NCBI GenBank assembly: GCA_013397455.1
Contig: VYZB01000015.1
Span: forward strand, 2,362,647 to 2,426,646
DNA from: Crotophaga sulcirostris
Lineage: Eukaryota; Chordata; Aves; Cuculiformes; Crotophagidae
Length of the DNA: 64,000 bases
Reading direction: 5' to 3'
Shown here: one piece after another, positions 1-12,289 of the stretch
Layout: the number at the start of each line of letters is the position of its first letter
Numbering within the stretch: the first letter of the stretch is position 1
The notes under the pieces: model-generated
What the model was told of the DNA's origin: nothing
Databases searched by the model: none
The model's input: the letters and a program-made list of their open reading frames with translations, nothing else
Position numbers and translations under genes: made by a program

Positions 1-44
1 CGTTCTTTAGAGCGTGGGATTAACCAGGATACACAGTATAGCAG

Positions 45-371
45 CTAAGTATAGGCACTATTATAAGCGTGCACCAGATGGTACCACTTTGTATAAATAC
101 TTCCTATCATTGCAGCTGTAGGTTTTCCTGCTGTTACATATTTGTCTGGTCTATAATTGTAGCCCAAAATATACTGGTCTACGCACCACTCCAGCACCGA
201 TGAGCTCATGTGAGAAACATGCTCACAGAGCCAGGCAGCCAACGTTCGCAGCCTGCCCACTAATGAGGGAGGCACTGCAGACCCAGATACTTGCTCAACA
301 CCTGTGACACGAGCATCCCCCCTGATTTTCTCCTTCCCTTGTGGTTGGGTATCCTTAACTCCCTGTAGCAT
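45..371 (-). other. Unrecognised 108-codon open frame at window edge
   Basis: A 108-codon frame runs toward the left edge of the window and stops at 45-47. It contains a tryptophan- and tyrosine-bearing stretch and several CpG-containing codons around 180-340, so it is slightly more protein-like than most frames here. A second minus frame (260-442) overlaps its start. An in-frame stop lies just upstream of the first ATG, so if the region was once coding it is either 5'-complete here or frameshifted. After the stop the same frame stays open to the window edge. I do not recognise the protein. It could be a degraded transposable-element or retroviral fragment, or chance. No splice sites, promoter or poly(A) signal support it. 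Confidence 0.12.
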
Positions 372-442
372 CTCCTTTCCACTGTCTTAATGGTTCCGGA
401 GCTCTGAATTTCTTGTGGTAGGGAGTTGGTTTTATTAAACAA

Positions 443-3400
443 TTAAATTGTGGCAAGTGAATGAGGAGAGTTTAAGAAAAGGAAAGACAAAAAAGAAAGC
501 AATGAAAATATATTAGACATTATAGCAGTCGTTAAGGCGTGTCATTAGATGGACATGACAAGAATAGTAGGAGTGATACGGAGAAAACAGAAGTAATCAA
601 TAAATATTTCAGCTCTGGATTTGGAAAGAGGCAGAACAAGGGACACTCATTAGAGGGCAAAGTCCTCTCTAGTCCATAAATAATCAAAGATGATGTTAAA
701 CAACATCTATTTGAAAGAAGGGCAGCAGGCTTAGATAAGCCACAAAGCAGCTGGCTCTGGTGTTAATTTTCAGTAAACCCTGGCATGCTTGGCTAGTTCT
801 CAATGGCTGACATAATAGTAATTAGAGATGGTCAGCAATTACTCACTGAGAGGTCTAGTTGGTGCTATAGGTGGAAAGTTTCCATTATTTTGCTTTAAAC
901 TTCAATTGAAGTTGTACTGAAAATGTGCTATTGCAAATAAATTCTGGTGGAACCCAGGTAGACCCTGGTTGTCCATTAACCCACTCAGCAAGGTGCTGGG
1001 GGCTCCTGGGGGTTTTAGCTCCTGGGCTCCACCTTTCCTGGCAGTTGAGTTCCCTAGGCTGGGGACCTGCTATAAGACCATCCTACTGACATCCAGTCCA
1101 GGCAATCCAGGTGCTTTGGCTGGAGATCCAGAATAAGCTTGGGGCTGCAGAGGTTCCTCCCACAGAGCTTGGCCTCAGTGCTGCAGTGACAATCCTGTTA
1201 ACATTTCCATGGTATATTGTGCTGTCCAGTAGCATCCTGAGAAAAAAAAAAAAAACAACAAACAGACAATGGTTTTAATTAATTAATTTATCACTTACTG
1301 CAAACATTTAAAAGCTTGTGCTGAACCTGGGTGATAAAGACTGTTTTCATAAGAGCATGGAAGGGATCTCAAGGAAGGGTTCTCAAGTAACCTCCCATTC
1401 CATACCTGGGTTAGATAACAGTCTTAAGTTAGTGCTTGCAGGCAACAACATGGGCTGCAGCTGCTCATCTCACACGTCTAGTAAACCACATGGAAAAAAA
1501 TTGCCGTGCTAACTGGCCTCATAACCACTAATGCGTGTGAAGAGCTGCTGTTTCCAGCTACACGGGAGACACAGATGACACCCCCGCACCCTCTGGATGC
1601 TAAGGTGCTAGGAGGCTTGCAAAGTGCCCTGCAGCTGGGAGGGCCTGGTGGCATTCACAGTGCTGCAGAGCTGCTGCCTTTGTCAATGGATCATGATGCT
1701 GAAAGGGGTTACATTATGTGGAGCCTACCCCTGCCCACTGGTGAGCCATGTTCTAAACCCAATGCATCGTATAATGATAAATAGCTTTGGAAATCAATAC
1801 ACTGCCCTAATTTTGCCACATAAAATGAGCTGGACACCTTGTTCTGTTACTAACAGTAGAACAGAAGGTGTTTATCTCCCAGCAGAAGCAAAGCTAAATA
1901 TAAATGGACACTCGCTTGGCCACAGCTCTCCAGGACACTTTGAAGTGATATTTCAAGTTCCACGTGCTGAAATGGGAAGTGTTCACAGCATTCATCCATC
2001 TCTATGTGCAGCACGTGCCTCTCCTGGCACATTTACCTTAAACCTTGGGAAAGTTACCCTGTCCTAAGCAACAGATTGTCTACACATAATTTATTACCTT
2101 GCTTTTAATTCCCAAAAGGAGGGTCCATACCTCCTCTCAGGCCTAAGCTTGCTGATGGCAAGAAGCGACAACTATGTGTCATCAGCATCAGCCTCCTTTT
2201 CCCTCCCTGACCAAGGTGAAACTCTGCCTCTTCTACCACAGAGCATCTGACCCTTCCCTCTGTTTCTTTCCCAGATCTCTGGTTTTAGCTTTCTCACAAG
2301 CGGCTCAAGCTCAAGCTTGACCCAATTTCCAGATTGCCATGGTCAAACTAACCCAACATACACCTTCACAGGCATGAGAGAATACAAGTCCTCACACTGA
2401 TATTGACACTGCTCCTTTCAATCCCCACTTTTAACCTGGTTATCCCGAGCGAACTAAGAGTTTTTCACTCTATAGTTCATTTTATAAACCTTATCCAAAA
2501 TGCAATTCAGACCTTTTTTTTCAATCAAGCTTCAAAGAAAACAAATATTTTAATTATCCCTGCTATTTCACCTGTGAGTTACTGGGCAGATACAGGCTTA
2601 GTAGAAAATTATGTTCCTTATTATTTTCTCCAGGAAATCTTATGTCAAACCCTAGGCCGTCACAGAAAATGTCGTTCCTTGTATTGCTTATTAAAAACCT
2701 GCAAAACACCGAATCCTGTTGTTACCCTCACCCACAGTGAGCTGTGCAAACATCCACACAACATGCAGCTAAAGCAACAGTAAGCAATTAAAGAAACTAT
2801 GACAGACAAGGACAAGCTCAATATTTCCGTAAGTAAAGAGGGTATCATCAGCATCCTCTGAATAGGACCAAAATCTTTTCCCTGCCATAAGAACTGTGCC
2901 ACCAGCAGCAAAGGGATCATCTTTAACTTCAGACATCGAGAGAATGCAGTTAATTCTGGTTCCAGCCACTTTGAAGCACAACAGCTACCATAAGGGCCAG
3001 GTTACTTATTCAGTACAGGGGAAATTTTGCTAAAACGCTAGAGTCAACTAAGTGCTGAAGTCCTCACCCAGCATCTTCCAAATTCAGTGCCAAATCAGAG
3101 AAAGGCCTCACAGCTGTGTACATGTGTGAAAAAGTTTTTTACAGTACTTAGTACAGCCTGATAGAATATTTTGATTGATTATCACACTATATATTGGTAG
3201 CAAACTACTAAAATGAGAGTAAGAAAACACTCCTACAGTCAAACTGGATTGCTCTCATTCCAAAGATTTTCTTTCAATTTCTCTTTCATTTATTCTATTA
3301 ATCGTATGTCCCACAGTCAGTGAATAAAATGAACTACACAGTGTATGGGTACTTGCAATATAATGTGAATATTCGGAGCAGAGGTCCTGCAGGGCATGCT

Positions 3401-6400
3401 GAGCTTTGCCTTCCAGCACCATGTAGCCAGACACAGCACAGAGAACTGGAAACTACTCCATCGTCTTCTTATGTTCTGGCTGTCGATCCTTTGATATTTG
3501 CTAGTGTCACTTTGGAGGTCTATGCTGGTTCCTACAGCTACCTAAACATTATGTTTTAGGAACTATTGTAAAAATCACTAAGTATTAAAAAAACCCCACT
3601 AGTTACATTTGTGCCCTTAAGGAACAATGAAGAAAAACTTTTTTGTTTACTCTGGTAATTTTACCAGTACATTCATATTGGTATATGATCACGTTGAAGG
3701 TTGTGAGCATAAGACAAGAGACAAACATTTATCAGAATAAAAGGTTCCGTCATCTGACCCTCGCTTCCAAGGGGAGACATGAAAACTTGTCTCTTTCAGC
3801 TGGAGTGCAGAAGATGGGGAACTAGAAAAATGGTAACTTTTCTCCAGCACCTACTTAAATATAACCCATGATGTCTGCTCTCCTTGTTCCTGAACACAAA
3901 AATGCATCACTGATGATGAATCTTGATCAAGGAGATGGCCTGGAGAGCACCGATGTGCAAATGAAATCACCAAAATGATTGCTGCTTCTTTGGGTAGACA
4001 TGCAATCTGTGATGGATAATACACAAACACACATCTCTATAGCAACACTCACACTAATATATGTTTGCACAAAGGTCCAAGCCCCAGGGGACTTGTTTGA
4101 GCCTTCATGAAACATTTCAGCTCACCTATGAGAGAGCAGGCACAATCCCATGAGATGAAGAGGGCCAATGCACCATATACTGTGTGAATTACTGGTCACC
4201 TGGGGCTGAAACAAGTGATGGGAAATAGTTCGTGAGAAATCCAGTATCTGATTAGCCATCCAGAACTAACTAAATAGCAAAAGTATTCAAAAAAATCCAA
4301 GTCTTCCACTACACAGAATTCAGTAAATATGGAGTTAACTGCTTGCCCCGAAGACTTAGTTAATTTCTGCTAAGCTATGCAGACTCGATGCACCTTATAT
4401 CTAGCACTAGTTGGCACAAAGTTACTCCAATAAAAGCAAGTAGAAAAATTCACACACACCCAAAGACAAGTGGCAACCAAATCACAAGAAAGAACGCATT
4501 AAATATGTTCCTGAAAAAAATTCCCTTCTTCTGTTTTGTGGATCCCCATATATCATCTTTTAATGCAAGGAAGTCTTGCAAGCACTAATACAGAACAACT
4601 CCAAACATGTGCTTTATTCTGTCACTTCTGTCAGTCCTGTATAAAATATCAGTTACAACATAATCCTCTGGGCTCTTTCCTGCGGTGTCATTGTTGTCTG
4701 GTACTCATTGAAATCAGGAACATAAAATATGATGAGCCAAGCATCTGACATATTAAATAAAATGTGCAATATTTCTAACTTCTTAGTTAAAATCACCTTA
4801 TATTTAAATTTATCCTGCATGCAGATAATTCAGTTGAATGTCAAATGGTACATTTGGATTTAGTTTCCACTGACCTACTGAGAATATTAGTGTGTCCTTT
4901 GAAAGCTTTTAGCTCAGCTACATCCAAAGTTCAAATAAATTGTAACCTCAGTGAGGTAATAAAAACCAATCAGAAACCAAAAATACAAGACGGTAATAGT
5001 AGAAGCAATAATAGTAGTAGTTGAAATTTTGTCCCATCTTCAGAAAGTGTGTTCAACAGCTATCCTGTCACATCCATTGTCATATTCTTATCAAAGGATA
5101 GGCAGGAAGAAGGCTAGGGTGCAATCTGACAGCAGAAAACTCGTTAATCCAGTCCTGAAGTTTATGCAATATAAGAAACTGTATTTTGCATTTTTGGGTT
5201 TTTTTGGTGTCTCTCATTACACTGATGAGCCTCAGCCTTAGAACACTGTCATTTCTAAGACAAACAGTACATGTGGATGGCTATTTTAAACATTGTTGGA
5301 CAAAGCTACGTATGATAAATGTCACAGGGCTGGAGGAAGCTGTAGCCATAAGCACAGTGTATTGTTGACACAAGGCAAGATGTCTTTGTTTATTAGGCAC
5401 TGATTAGATCTTTTTTTGTGTTAAATGCCCTTTCCTAATTGGCACTGCTCACCAGCGTGCCTCCACGTGAACTGTTAGCCCCAGCAACAGCCTTTAGCCA
5501 AAGTAATCAGAAACAGACACTTGCTCTGTGGACAATCCCACTGCTACTTCTGCCTGGAGAAATCATCCATCCATATATCTCCAACAAGAGTTTTCAGCAT
5601 TAGCAGAGAACTTATAAACTACTAATGGCCAGACATTAAATCTTTCCAGAAGAGGGGAGAGAAGAAACTCTAGTCATTGCAGGTACAGCTGCTCGGCAGG
5701 CGTCGCGATCACCCACCCTGGCATTGCACCCAGCAGTGCCCATAACATCCTTTCCAGAGCTCAGCAGACCAGTTTGAACCCAGTAGGCTGATCGTGCTCT
5801 GAAACCACAGGCAAGTGCTCACTTTTTCCTTCCAGTGTCTCTGCTGTCAGAACTGGATAGGGCCAGTGATATTTCAACAGCTGAAGCCCTTTCTTAAGGG
5901 AATGCATTACCTGTCTGTCACCATATGCAGGGTCACCAAAGGTGACCTAATACCTAATAAAGGCCCAATACCCTTTAACTTTCAGGTTAAGAGTAAAGTC
6001 AATGCTAAAGCAAATAGACTGATACTTGTTCTTCAATCACATCTGTCTACTGTGACCAACAAAACCACTTCCGCTTGCATTTGATTCTCTATATGAGGAA
6101 AGAAAATTTTGACATTTATGGCAAGGTCAAACAGCTCTGCACTCAAGTAACACACAATGTGCATATGAAAAATGAGCATTTTGGAATAACATTCACACTG
6201 TTGCTTCCTGATTGCTCATCCCTCTGCAAAGAGAGCAACAAATTCTTGAGTTCCTGCGGAGCATGGCATACTAATCCTCAAAACTGCCACAAACAAACAA
6301 AGGAGGAATTTCTGCCATACCCAGTACTGTCCTTTAAAGTGTGACCTTGGCTAATTGAATAGGAGTCTGGTATGATGGCAGATCATACACAGTCACTGCT

Positions 6401-6576
6401 GCTCTATGCCACCTTGCAGAGAGAAGTGGGTGCTGTCTGTCCAACCCTTTGACTCATGTTTTGAGGAAGACGCTATGAGCTGCTACATCCAGGATAATTT
6501 CACTTTGTTCCTGAGGCACAAGGCAGTCAGCAGAGGTGGGGTGGCAAAAACAAAGCCAACTATAAAATAACAAATA
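443..6576. other. Unique sequence, no gene seen
   Basis: No recognisable exon, RNA gene or interspersed repeat was found in this span. It holds only short open frames; the largest is 147 codons at 1624-2067 and has no domain-like character. A run of 14 A occurs at 1242-1255 and is followed by an A-rich and TTAA-rich stretch, with no AATAAA just upstream to suggest a retroposed gene. Several AT-rich intervals (4740-5000, 5370-5440) have conserved-noncoding character by eye only. Confidence 0.5.
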
Positions 6577-6604
6577 GATGTTAGAAGGAAGATGTTAGAA
6601 GGAA
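6577..6604. repeat. Tandem duplication, 14-base unit x 2
   Basis: The unit GATGTTAGAAGGAA is present twice, head to tail, with no mismatch, at 6577-6590 and 6591-6604. It lies in otherwise unique sequence and looks like a recent local duplication, so it may vary in copy number between individuals. Confidence 0.85.
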
Positions 6605-9504
6605 GTATGAGCATGAGCAGTACCATACAGCTCATGTCCACATGGACAAATTTGCTTCTACCCCTGAACTAGATGGTGATGTCAGCACTGCTTTCAGTCC
6701 ATGCTCTCCAAACTGTTCCTGTCCCCCTTCACGTGCAGGATTGTTACTAGGCTTTGGGGAAAAATCTTACCAAGAAGTGTGTGAACATGAAGGGTCACTG
6801 TCCAAGTCAATACTCAAATCCTAATATTTTTACTACAGCCAAGGTAGCTGCATCAGCTTCATTTGGGTCAGGAACGGCTCTGCTCCACCCCAAAGTGTAG
6901 CACCAGGAGCTGGTAAACCTGAGCTGGTTCTGTACCTCCACACCTGGCTCCCTCCTTCCCCCTCCCCAGACTGATGCCTCTGACCCCAACTGAGTTGCCC
7001 TCCAGCACCCATGCAACAGCACCTGTGAGCTGGGGAGCCCCCCTTGCGCAAGTGAGCCTGGCTGCATGATGCAGATATTCAGGCTGGCTTTACATGGAAC
7101 CACCTTGGGAAGCCATAGTACCTGTATTAAGCAACTCTTCCACCCTTTTTTCCCTTGGATAACAGAAAGCTGACAGGATAGAGCAGCAGTAAGAAAACAC
7201 ACAAAGGTTTATCATGCAGTCATCCAGGAAAGCACTTACAATAGCACAAATAAAACTTTAATATGCACTTTCATCTTCCATTGCAGCACATTTGCTTGGT
7301 ACAGTTTCTTTGTCCTTTACATGCATATTAAATGAGGTAGTGCCTGATCCTGAAGCTTTTATACCTTCATTTATTTTGAGTGTCTTCTCCTGCAAGAAGG
7401 TGTGGCATTACATACACCTGCAGGACTAAGGCCTGAGTGACTATTTCAATCTCCATGTTTGTATAATATTGATCATCTCTTTGTACTTTTGCCTTTTTCC
7501 CCTGGCAACACCTTTCAAAGCCAAAGGAAATGAAACAATACTTCCCTCTACTGGAAGAACCCAGGAATCCTGGAAATGAATGCGAAGTGTTAAACTTTTC
7601 TGAGTGACTTTTGCTAGATTGAGAAGACAGACCTAAGCAGCAGGGAATGAAGAAGTCAGAGAGGAGTTAGAATTTTTTTTGCTTGGTACTTAACCCTGGG
7701 TTAAAGCATTGGAGAGCTCCTGTATAAGTCACTCTTTTTCCTCCAAGATTTAGTCAGTGTGCCATGTTTATCTTAGTTATGAATACACATCTGAAAAACT
7801 TCATGGCACTCAGGCTATATGCTGACATTTTTGAAGTCTCACTGTGAGTGCAGTTTTCTGAGTCTGTTGCGTGTTTCTTAGGTAGATTTTCTCAAGCTTC
7901 AGTTACTTGGCTCATTCCAGGACTCCAATGAGAGGTTTGGAAAAAAGTCAACCACCACCAGTGAACATCTCTGAAATTCCCCCTGGGGGTGCAAATCAAT
8001 GGCTAGTCAGGGGAAGGCCCCAGAGGATGTGGAAAATTTCACTTGTGGCTTAGAGATCTTGTAAGGCTATTTCACAGTGCTGGAAAGGGTGATTCCCACT
8101 GGAGTCATGGGAGCCCTGAGATTTCCAGCTTTTTTTATAAATCAGGATCATGTAAAGCAAGGTCAAGCACCAGCTGTCCCATTCCTTATTTCCAGGCATC
8201 ATCTATTGGCAGCTGTCCATGAGCTTTTCTATAGATAGAGAGATTTCTACTGGTTGTGGAGGCCACAGGGAAATTTGATAACAGGGGAAATTCATACTGA
8301 GTAATTCCCAGATACCTCTGCTCCCAGTTTTGTCTCTATCGTCTCCCAGTCTTCCATGGGGTACTGCATAATAGTTACGTTATCTTTCATATCTTCTGAT
8401 CATGCATGACTTACTTCTAAAATCACAATAGTAAGTCTGATCAACAGGTTTAACATCTACATATATACCTTGATAGGAAATCCAGTGTCCTGAATTGCTC
8501 TTCAAGTGATGAAGTATCATTACCTAACACCTCTTTAACTGGTGAAGTAACAGATGAGGTATTCAGCTGCTAGTAAATGTTACCATTTCTGGGCTGAAAC
8601 ACAGAACTACAGAACAGCAAAACTGCAGGCAGGAAAACAGCCACAAAACAGATTTTTCAACTGAAAACAAAAAGAGTTATAGGTAGGATCTCCATCGCAA
8701 GATCCTGAGACCATCTTTGGTATGCATCCAGTTCAGACTGAAGGAAAGCTTTTACTGATTCTGTAGTAGCTGCTCAAGGACTGTGGCTCTAATCCAGGGC
8801 TCACAGTTTGCCAGAGCTCTGGAATTAACACCTGCTGCTTTGGAAATAGTGCTGTGGCATCTCTCAGGGGCTAAAAGAGATCAGAACGCCCGCCCCTACC
8901 TCTTCAGATCCACTTGAATTATCAGGTTAACAAGCTGGCTTATAAAAAACAGTAAGGTAATAACACAGCTTGATTCACGGGTTTGTCATGCTCACTGAGG
9001 ACCCTTTCCCTGATTTTTGTTTGGTTAGTCAGTTCCTCTGTTTCTCAAGGGACCTTAGATACTCTGTTTCTTCCCTCCATCCAGGAACATACTTAAGCAA
9101 AGATACCAAAATGTACTGTTGCTAAAAATTACAATACCATCACTTCAGGCAGGTCATGAGCTCTTTACGCCAGCAGCTAAGCAGTCATGCTCAGCTAGCT
9201 CCATTCAATGAAATCAGGTTGCATGTATGAGTAACTACTTATTCAGCCTCATCTAGAATTCAAAAACTGGTCATTTAAAGTCAGAATAAGAAATGAGAAG
9301 ACCACAACAGATCACAAGGCCTAAGTCACATTGTAGGAAAGGACTTCGTGTTCTTAATTATTCAAAGCAGTGGGACGGCAAGACTTGGCGTCTTGCATTG
9401 AGTAGCAAAAAAGGGTCTTTTTTTGTTGGAAAACAGCACACCAACATAGTTGGAAAGAATAGAGCTGGAGAGATTTCCTTTTAGGGCAAATTTCTCAGCC
9501 ATTC
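6605..9504. other. Unique sequence, no gene seen
   Basis: No gene, RNA or transposon was recognised. The frames at 6642-6824 (+) and 6807-7202 (-) are short and overlap on opposite strands without splice or promoter support. The remainder is moderately AT-rich single-copy sequence with only short homopolymers. Confidence 0.5.
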
Positions 9505-9583
9505 ACTGATTTATTATTAACATTCATACTGCTGCTGTGCTAAAAGGCTCCAGCTAGCTTGGGCTCCACTAGTCTAAGTGCCA
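9505..9583 (+). repeat. Possible very old interspersed repeat remnant
   Basis: This stretch opens with a TTATTATT-like segment and runs through a gap-tolerant match to a repeat that I recall as abundant in turtles, crocodilians and other sauropsids (TATTTGTATT... followed by CCTAGGAGCCCC... and GTGCTAGGCGCTGTA). Here the corresponding pieces are CATACTGCTGCTGTGCTAAA, GGCTCCAGCTAG and TCTAAGTGCCATA. The similarity is weak, the family name is not certain, and there are no visible ends or target duplications. It may be a chance resemblance. Confidence 0.25.
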
Positions 9584-9599
9584 TAACCAATGACTTTAT

Positions 9600-10310
9600 G
9601 TGCACCTCAGGGCTCAAGTTCAGCCTGTAACTCAAAGCCCTAGATCACTGACACATTGCCCACCTCAGAGGTGACCTACTGGTCCTTTAAGCCAGGAAAC
9701 TGGGGCAGAGAAGGAGAGGTTCCCAGGTGAGGGCTGTCCCTAAATATAGCATGGTCTCCCCTAGCTCAACACCTTTTGCTCTGAAATTGGGACTGAATTT
9801 GAGAAAAAGAAGTGAAAATCTCAGTCTCTGCAGACTTTCTCATCTGATTCTTCACTGCTTTATACCTTACTGCACAATACAGGGATCAATCATTCCCCGT
9901 GTATAAATGGACGTTCGCAGAATGGTGGGAAATTTCAACTAGTTTTATGAGATACTCCTGAGTGCAGTGGCAATTGCTTTTAAAAAGCCTAATCTGTGGC
10001 ACTGGTCTCACACTGCCTTTGCTCTCTGTGGGCAATAAAGTTGTAAATTCAACCATTGCAACACATGGGACATTTTTTTTAATTTGGTGACCTTTATCCC
10101 CACTTTGAACTTGTTGAGTCATGTTCCACAGATGCTTGGACTGACACATCTCCAGTGTGACTGGAAAAAAGTTGTGCTTCCCCTCCATGGTAGTACCTAT
10201 GACTAGCCTGCATTGTTTGGTCATGTTTAAACCCAAAAGGCACAATTTGAGCCAACAAAGTCCTGGAGCTGACTTTGCTTGGCCACTTGGTCCCTCTGCA
10301 AATAGCTGGC
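9600..10310. other. No supported gene; 184-codon minus ORF judged non-coding
   Basis: A minus-strand frame of 184 codons covers 9886-10440. It has no recognisable domain, and a different minus frame over 10227-10436 is equally open. Its first part (about 10230-10440) is GC-richer and uses coding-like codons, while the rest is ordinary AT-rich sequence. A frame of this length is not rare in 128 kb of double-stranded sequence, so it is not called as a gene. Confidence 0.45.
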
Positions 10311-10337
10311 AGAGTCCTGAGGACTCAGAGTCCTGAG
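10311..10337. repeat. Interleaved palindrome and direct repeat
   Basis: The 15 bases at 10312-10326 (GAGTCCTGAGGACTC) form a perfect inverted repeat with 7-base arms around one base. The 11-mer AGAGTCCTGAG also occurs twice, at 10311-10321 and 10327-10337, so a direct repeat overlaps the palindrome. It could be a slippage product or a protein-binding site. Confidence 0.8.
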
Positions 10338-12229
10338 CACGTTCCTGTCGCCCCACAACTCCTGCCACCTCTGCTGCATCCTGCAATTGTTCTGCACCTT
10401 GGCCACAGTCAGCCTCACAGAAAACCATTTGAGCATGCACTGTTCCCCACTGTATTTATATTCAGTTGGGCAGCTGGGGATTGTTCTTTGAGGCTGGAAA
10501 GTAGTGGAAATGATGGCTTAGAGCAGCTAGGAACTGCTAAAATAAAACTTTTCACATTTGTATTCTTGAAAGCAAAGTTGTAGGGTCCCAGAACTTCAAG
10601 AAGAGACTGCACCACCTGGGAGTGAGTTAGCAGCATGTGTCAGGGGTGTTGAGCTTCAATCTTACAGGTGTGGCAAAGTAGCATGAAACAGTCACAGAGA
10701 GACTAATACTACATGGTTTCATTTTGCAGTTCTGCCTCTGGATAGCTACAACTGGTGAGTTTGTTATAAGAACAGGATTTTGCAGATATATACAAACAAA
10801 AAGTATGTTTAAAAAAGGGTCAAAGAAAGAAAAGATCAAGCAAATAGCATGCGGTACACTCATAACATCCGTGAAATTATAAATTGACTACTTTAAGACC
10901 CATCAGTCTTTAGTGCCACCCATTTTTTCTGCTTCCTGGCGCCCAGACCATGAAAGGTTGGCAACTCCAGAGAAGGCTGTTGCTAAACAATCTTCAAACA
11001 GCATGTAATTGCCAAGACATCCCCTTTAGATTTTACGTGCCCTTGTGAATTTTTAGACTTCACTGCACAAAAGAGCCTAAGAAGAGCCTTTGAAGATAAT
11101 ACCCCATGGGTTAGCCATGGTCTCTGTTTGCCAAGTCTCTAATGACACTACCTCAGGAGGAACCCCTTGCCAAGGGGTCCTCATTTCCTGATGCAGCAAT
11201 ATGGCACAACACTATGAAATTAACTTTTTAATTTCTTTGTCATGGGCACTAGATGCCACGCGCTTCCAGGGGCCACAAGATCTGACCTGCTCATCCACAC
11301 CCAAGATCTGAAACCCAGAACCCCATAGCCATTCTCTGGAGACAAACAAAGGGGTCATGTCTTCAACAGCAGCAGAGCTGTCTTGTTTCCAAGGACTTAT
11401 TTCACAGTGATACATCCTTCTGATACACATGCCCCAGGCAGCCACAGGACATCAAACAAAAAGCAGGCTTTGCATATGAAACCCTAGGGCATGTGCTACC
11501 CAAACTAAATAACCAGCATACCTCCTTAAAATGGCCACCTTCCATGTTAGTTTTTGTTTCTTTCAGCTTTCTGAAACATAAATTCAACCCGAAGAATCTC
11601 ATATTCTCCTCAGCCATTTTTATGGGGCCTGTTTTTTAAATCTTCAGGAGTTTCTCTTCTGCCCACCTCTGGTTTCCAACTAATTTGTCTCCATCTTCTA
11701 TTACAGATCTTGTTCATATGTTCAAGAATGTAAAGTCTTTAAAACAGCAGAATAATCTTTATACAGCAATTCCACAGAATGGAAGGATAGGAAAGCAGTC
11801 TATTTCAATACTCAAGTTAGTTTGCAGCATACAAAGAGGAAAGGAAATGTCTCTCCATACTTTCTTCTCTACATACGGCTGACTGCTATTTAGTTTGTAC
11901 TCCATTATACCCCCCAGATGATTTTTGTGGCTTTGTTGCTGCATAAACACTTGTACTTTGGCAATTCTGCATTTGAGTTTGCCTCACTAGACATAAAACT
12001 TTTTACTTGTCATTAAATCAATTAGATGAATTTTAATAATGACATTTCCTCAATTGATTTGATTTGGAATTCTCTTGCTCTCCACAGTAATCATCATTCC
12101 TCTTACATTGCTTCGTGTTTCTCCACTACCTCATGATAAAGTTCATCATCCCCTATTAAGACAAATAATTTACCAAAATATTTGCTGTTCTAGACCACGC
12201 TCTGAATATCTCATGGCTCAAATTGTGTC
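10338..12229. other. Unique sequence, no gene seen
   Basis: No gene, structured RNA or transposon was recognised. The interval 10870-11110 is even in composition, repeat-free and lacks open frames, which is compatible with a conserved noncoding element, but only alignment could show that. Short frames near 11200-11950 overlap on both strands and are not supported. Confidence 0.5.
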
Positions 12230-12268
12230 NNNNNNNNNNNNNNNNNNNNNNNNNNNNNNNNNNNNNNN
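12230..12268. other. Assembly gap (39 N)
   Basis: Thirty-nine undetermined bases. The right flank begins with an AT-alternating stretch (AATTTATATATATTTATAT) and a pyrimidine-rich segment, so the gap probably covers a short AT microsatellite that failed to assemble. The open frame that appears to cross it (12075-12443) is meaningless. Confidence 0.95.
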
Positions 12269-12289
12269 AATTTATATATATTTATATAA

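Noticed and set aside
9886..10440. 184-codon minus-strand ORF
   Set aside because: No domain, another frame equally open over its first half, no splice or promoter context; its length is within reach of chance for this amount of sequence.
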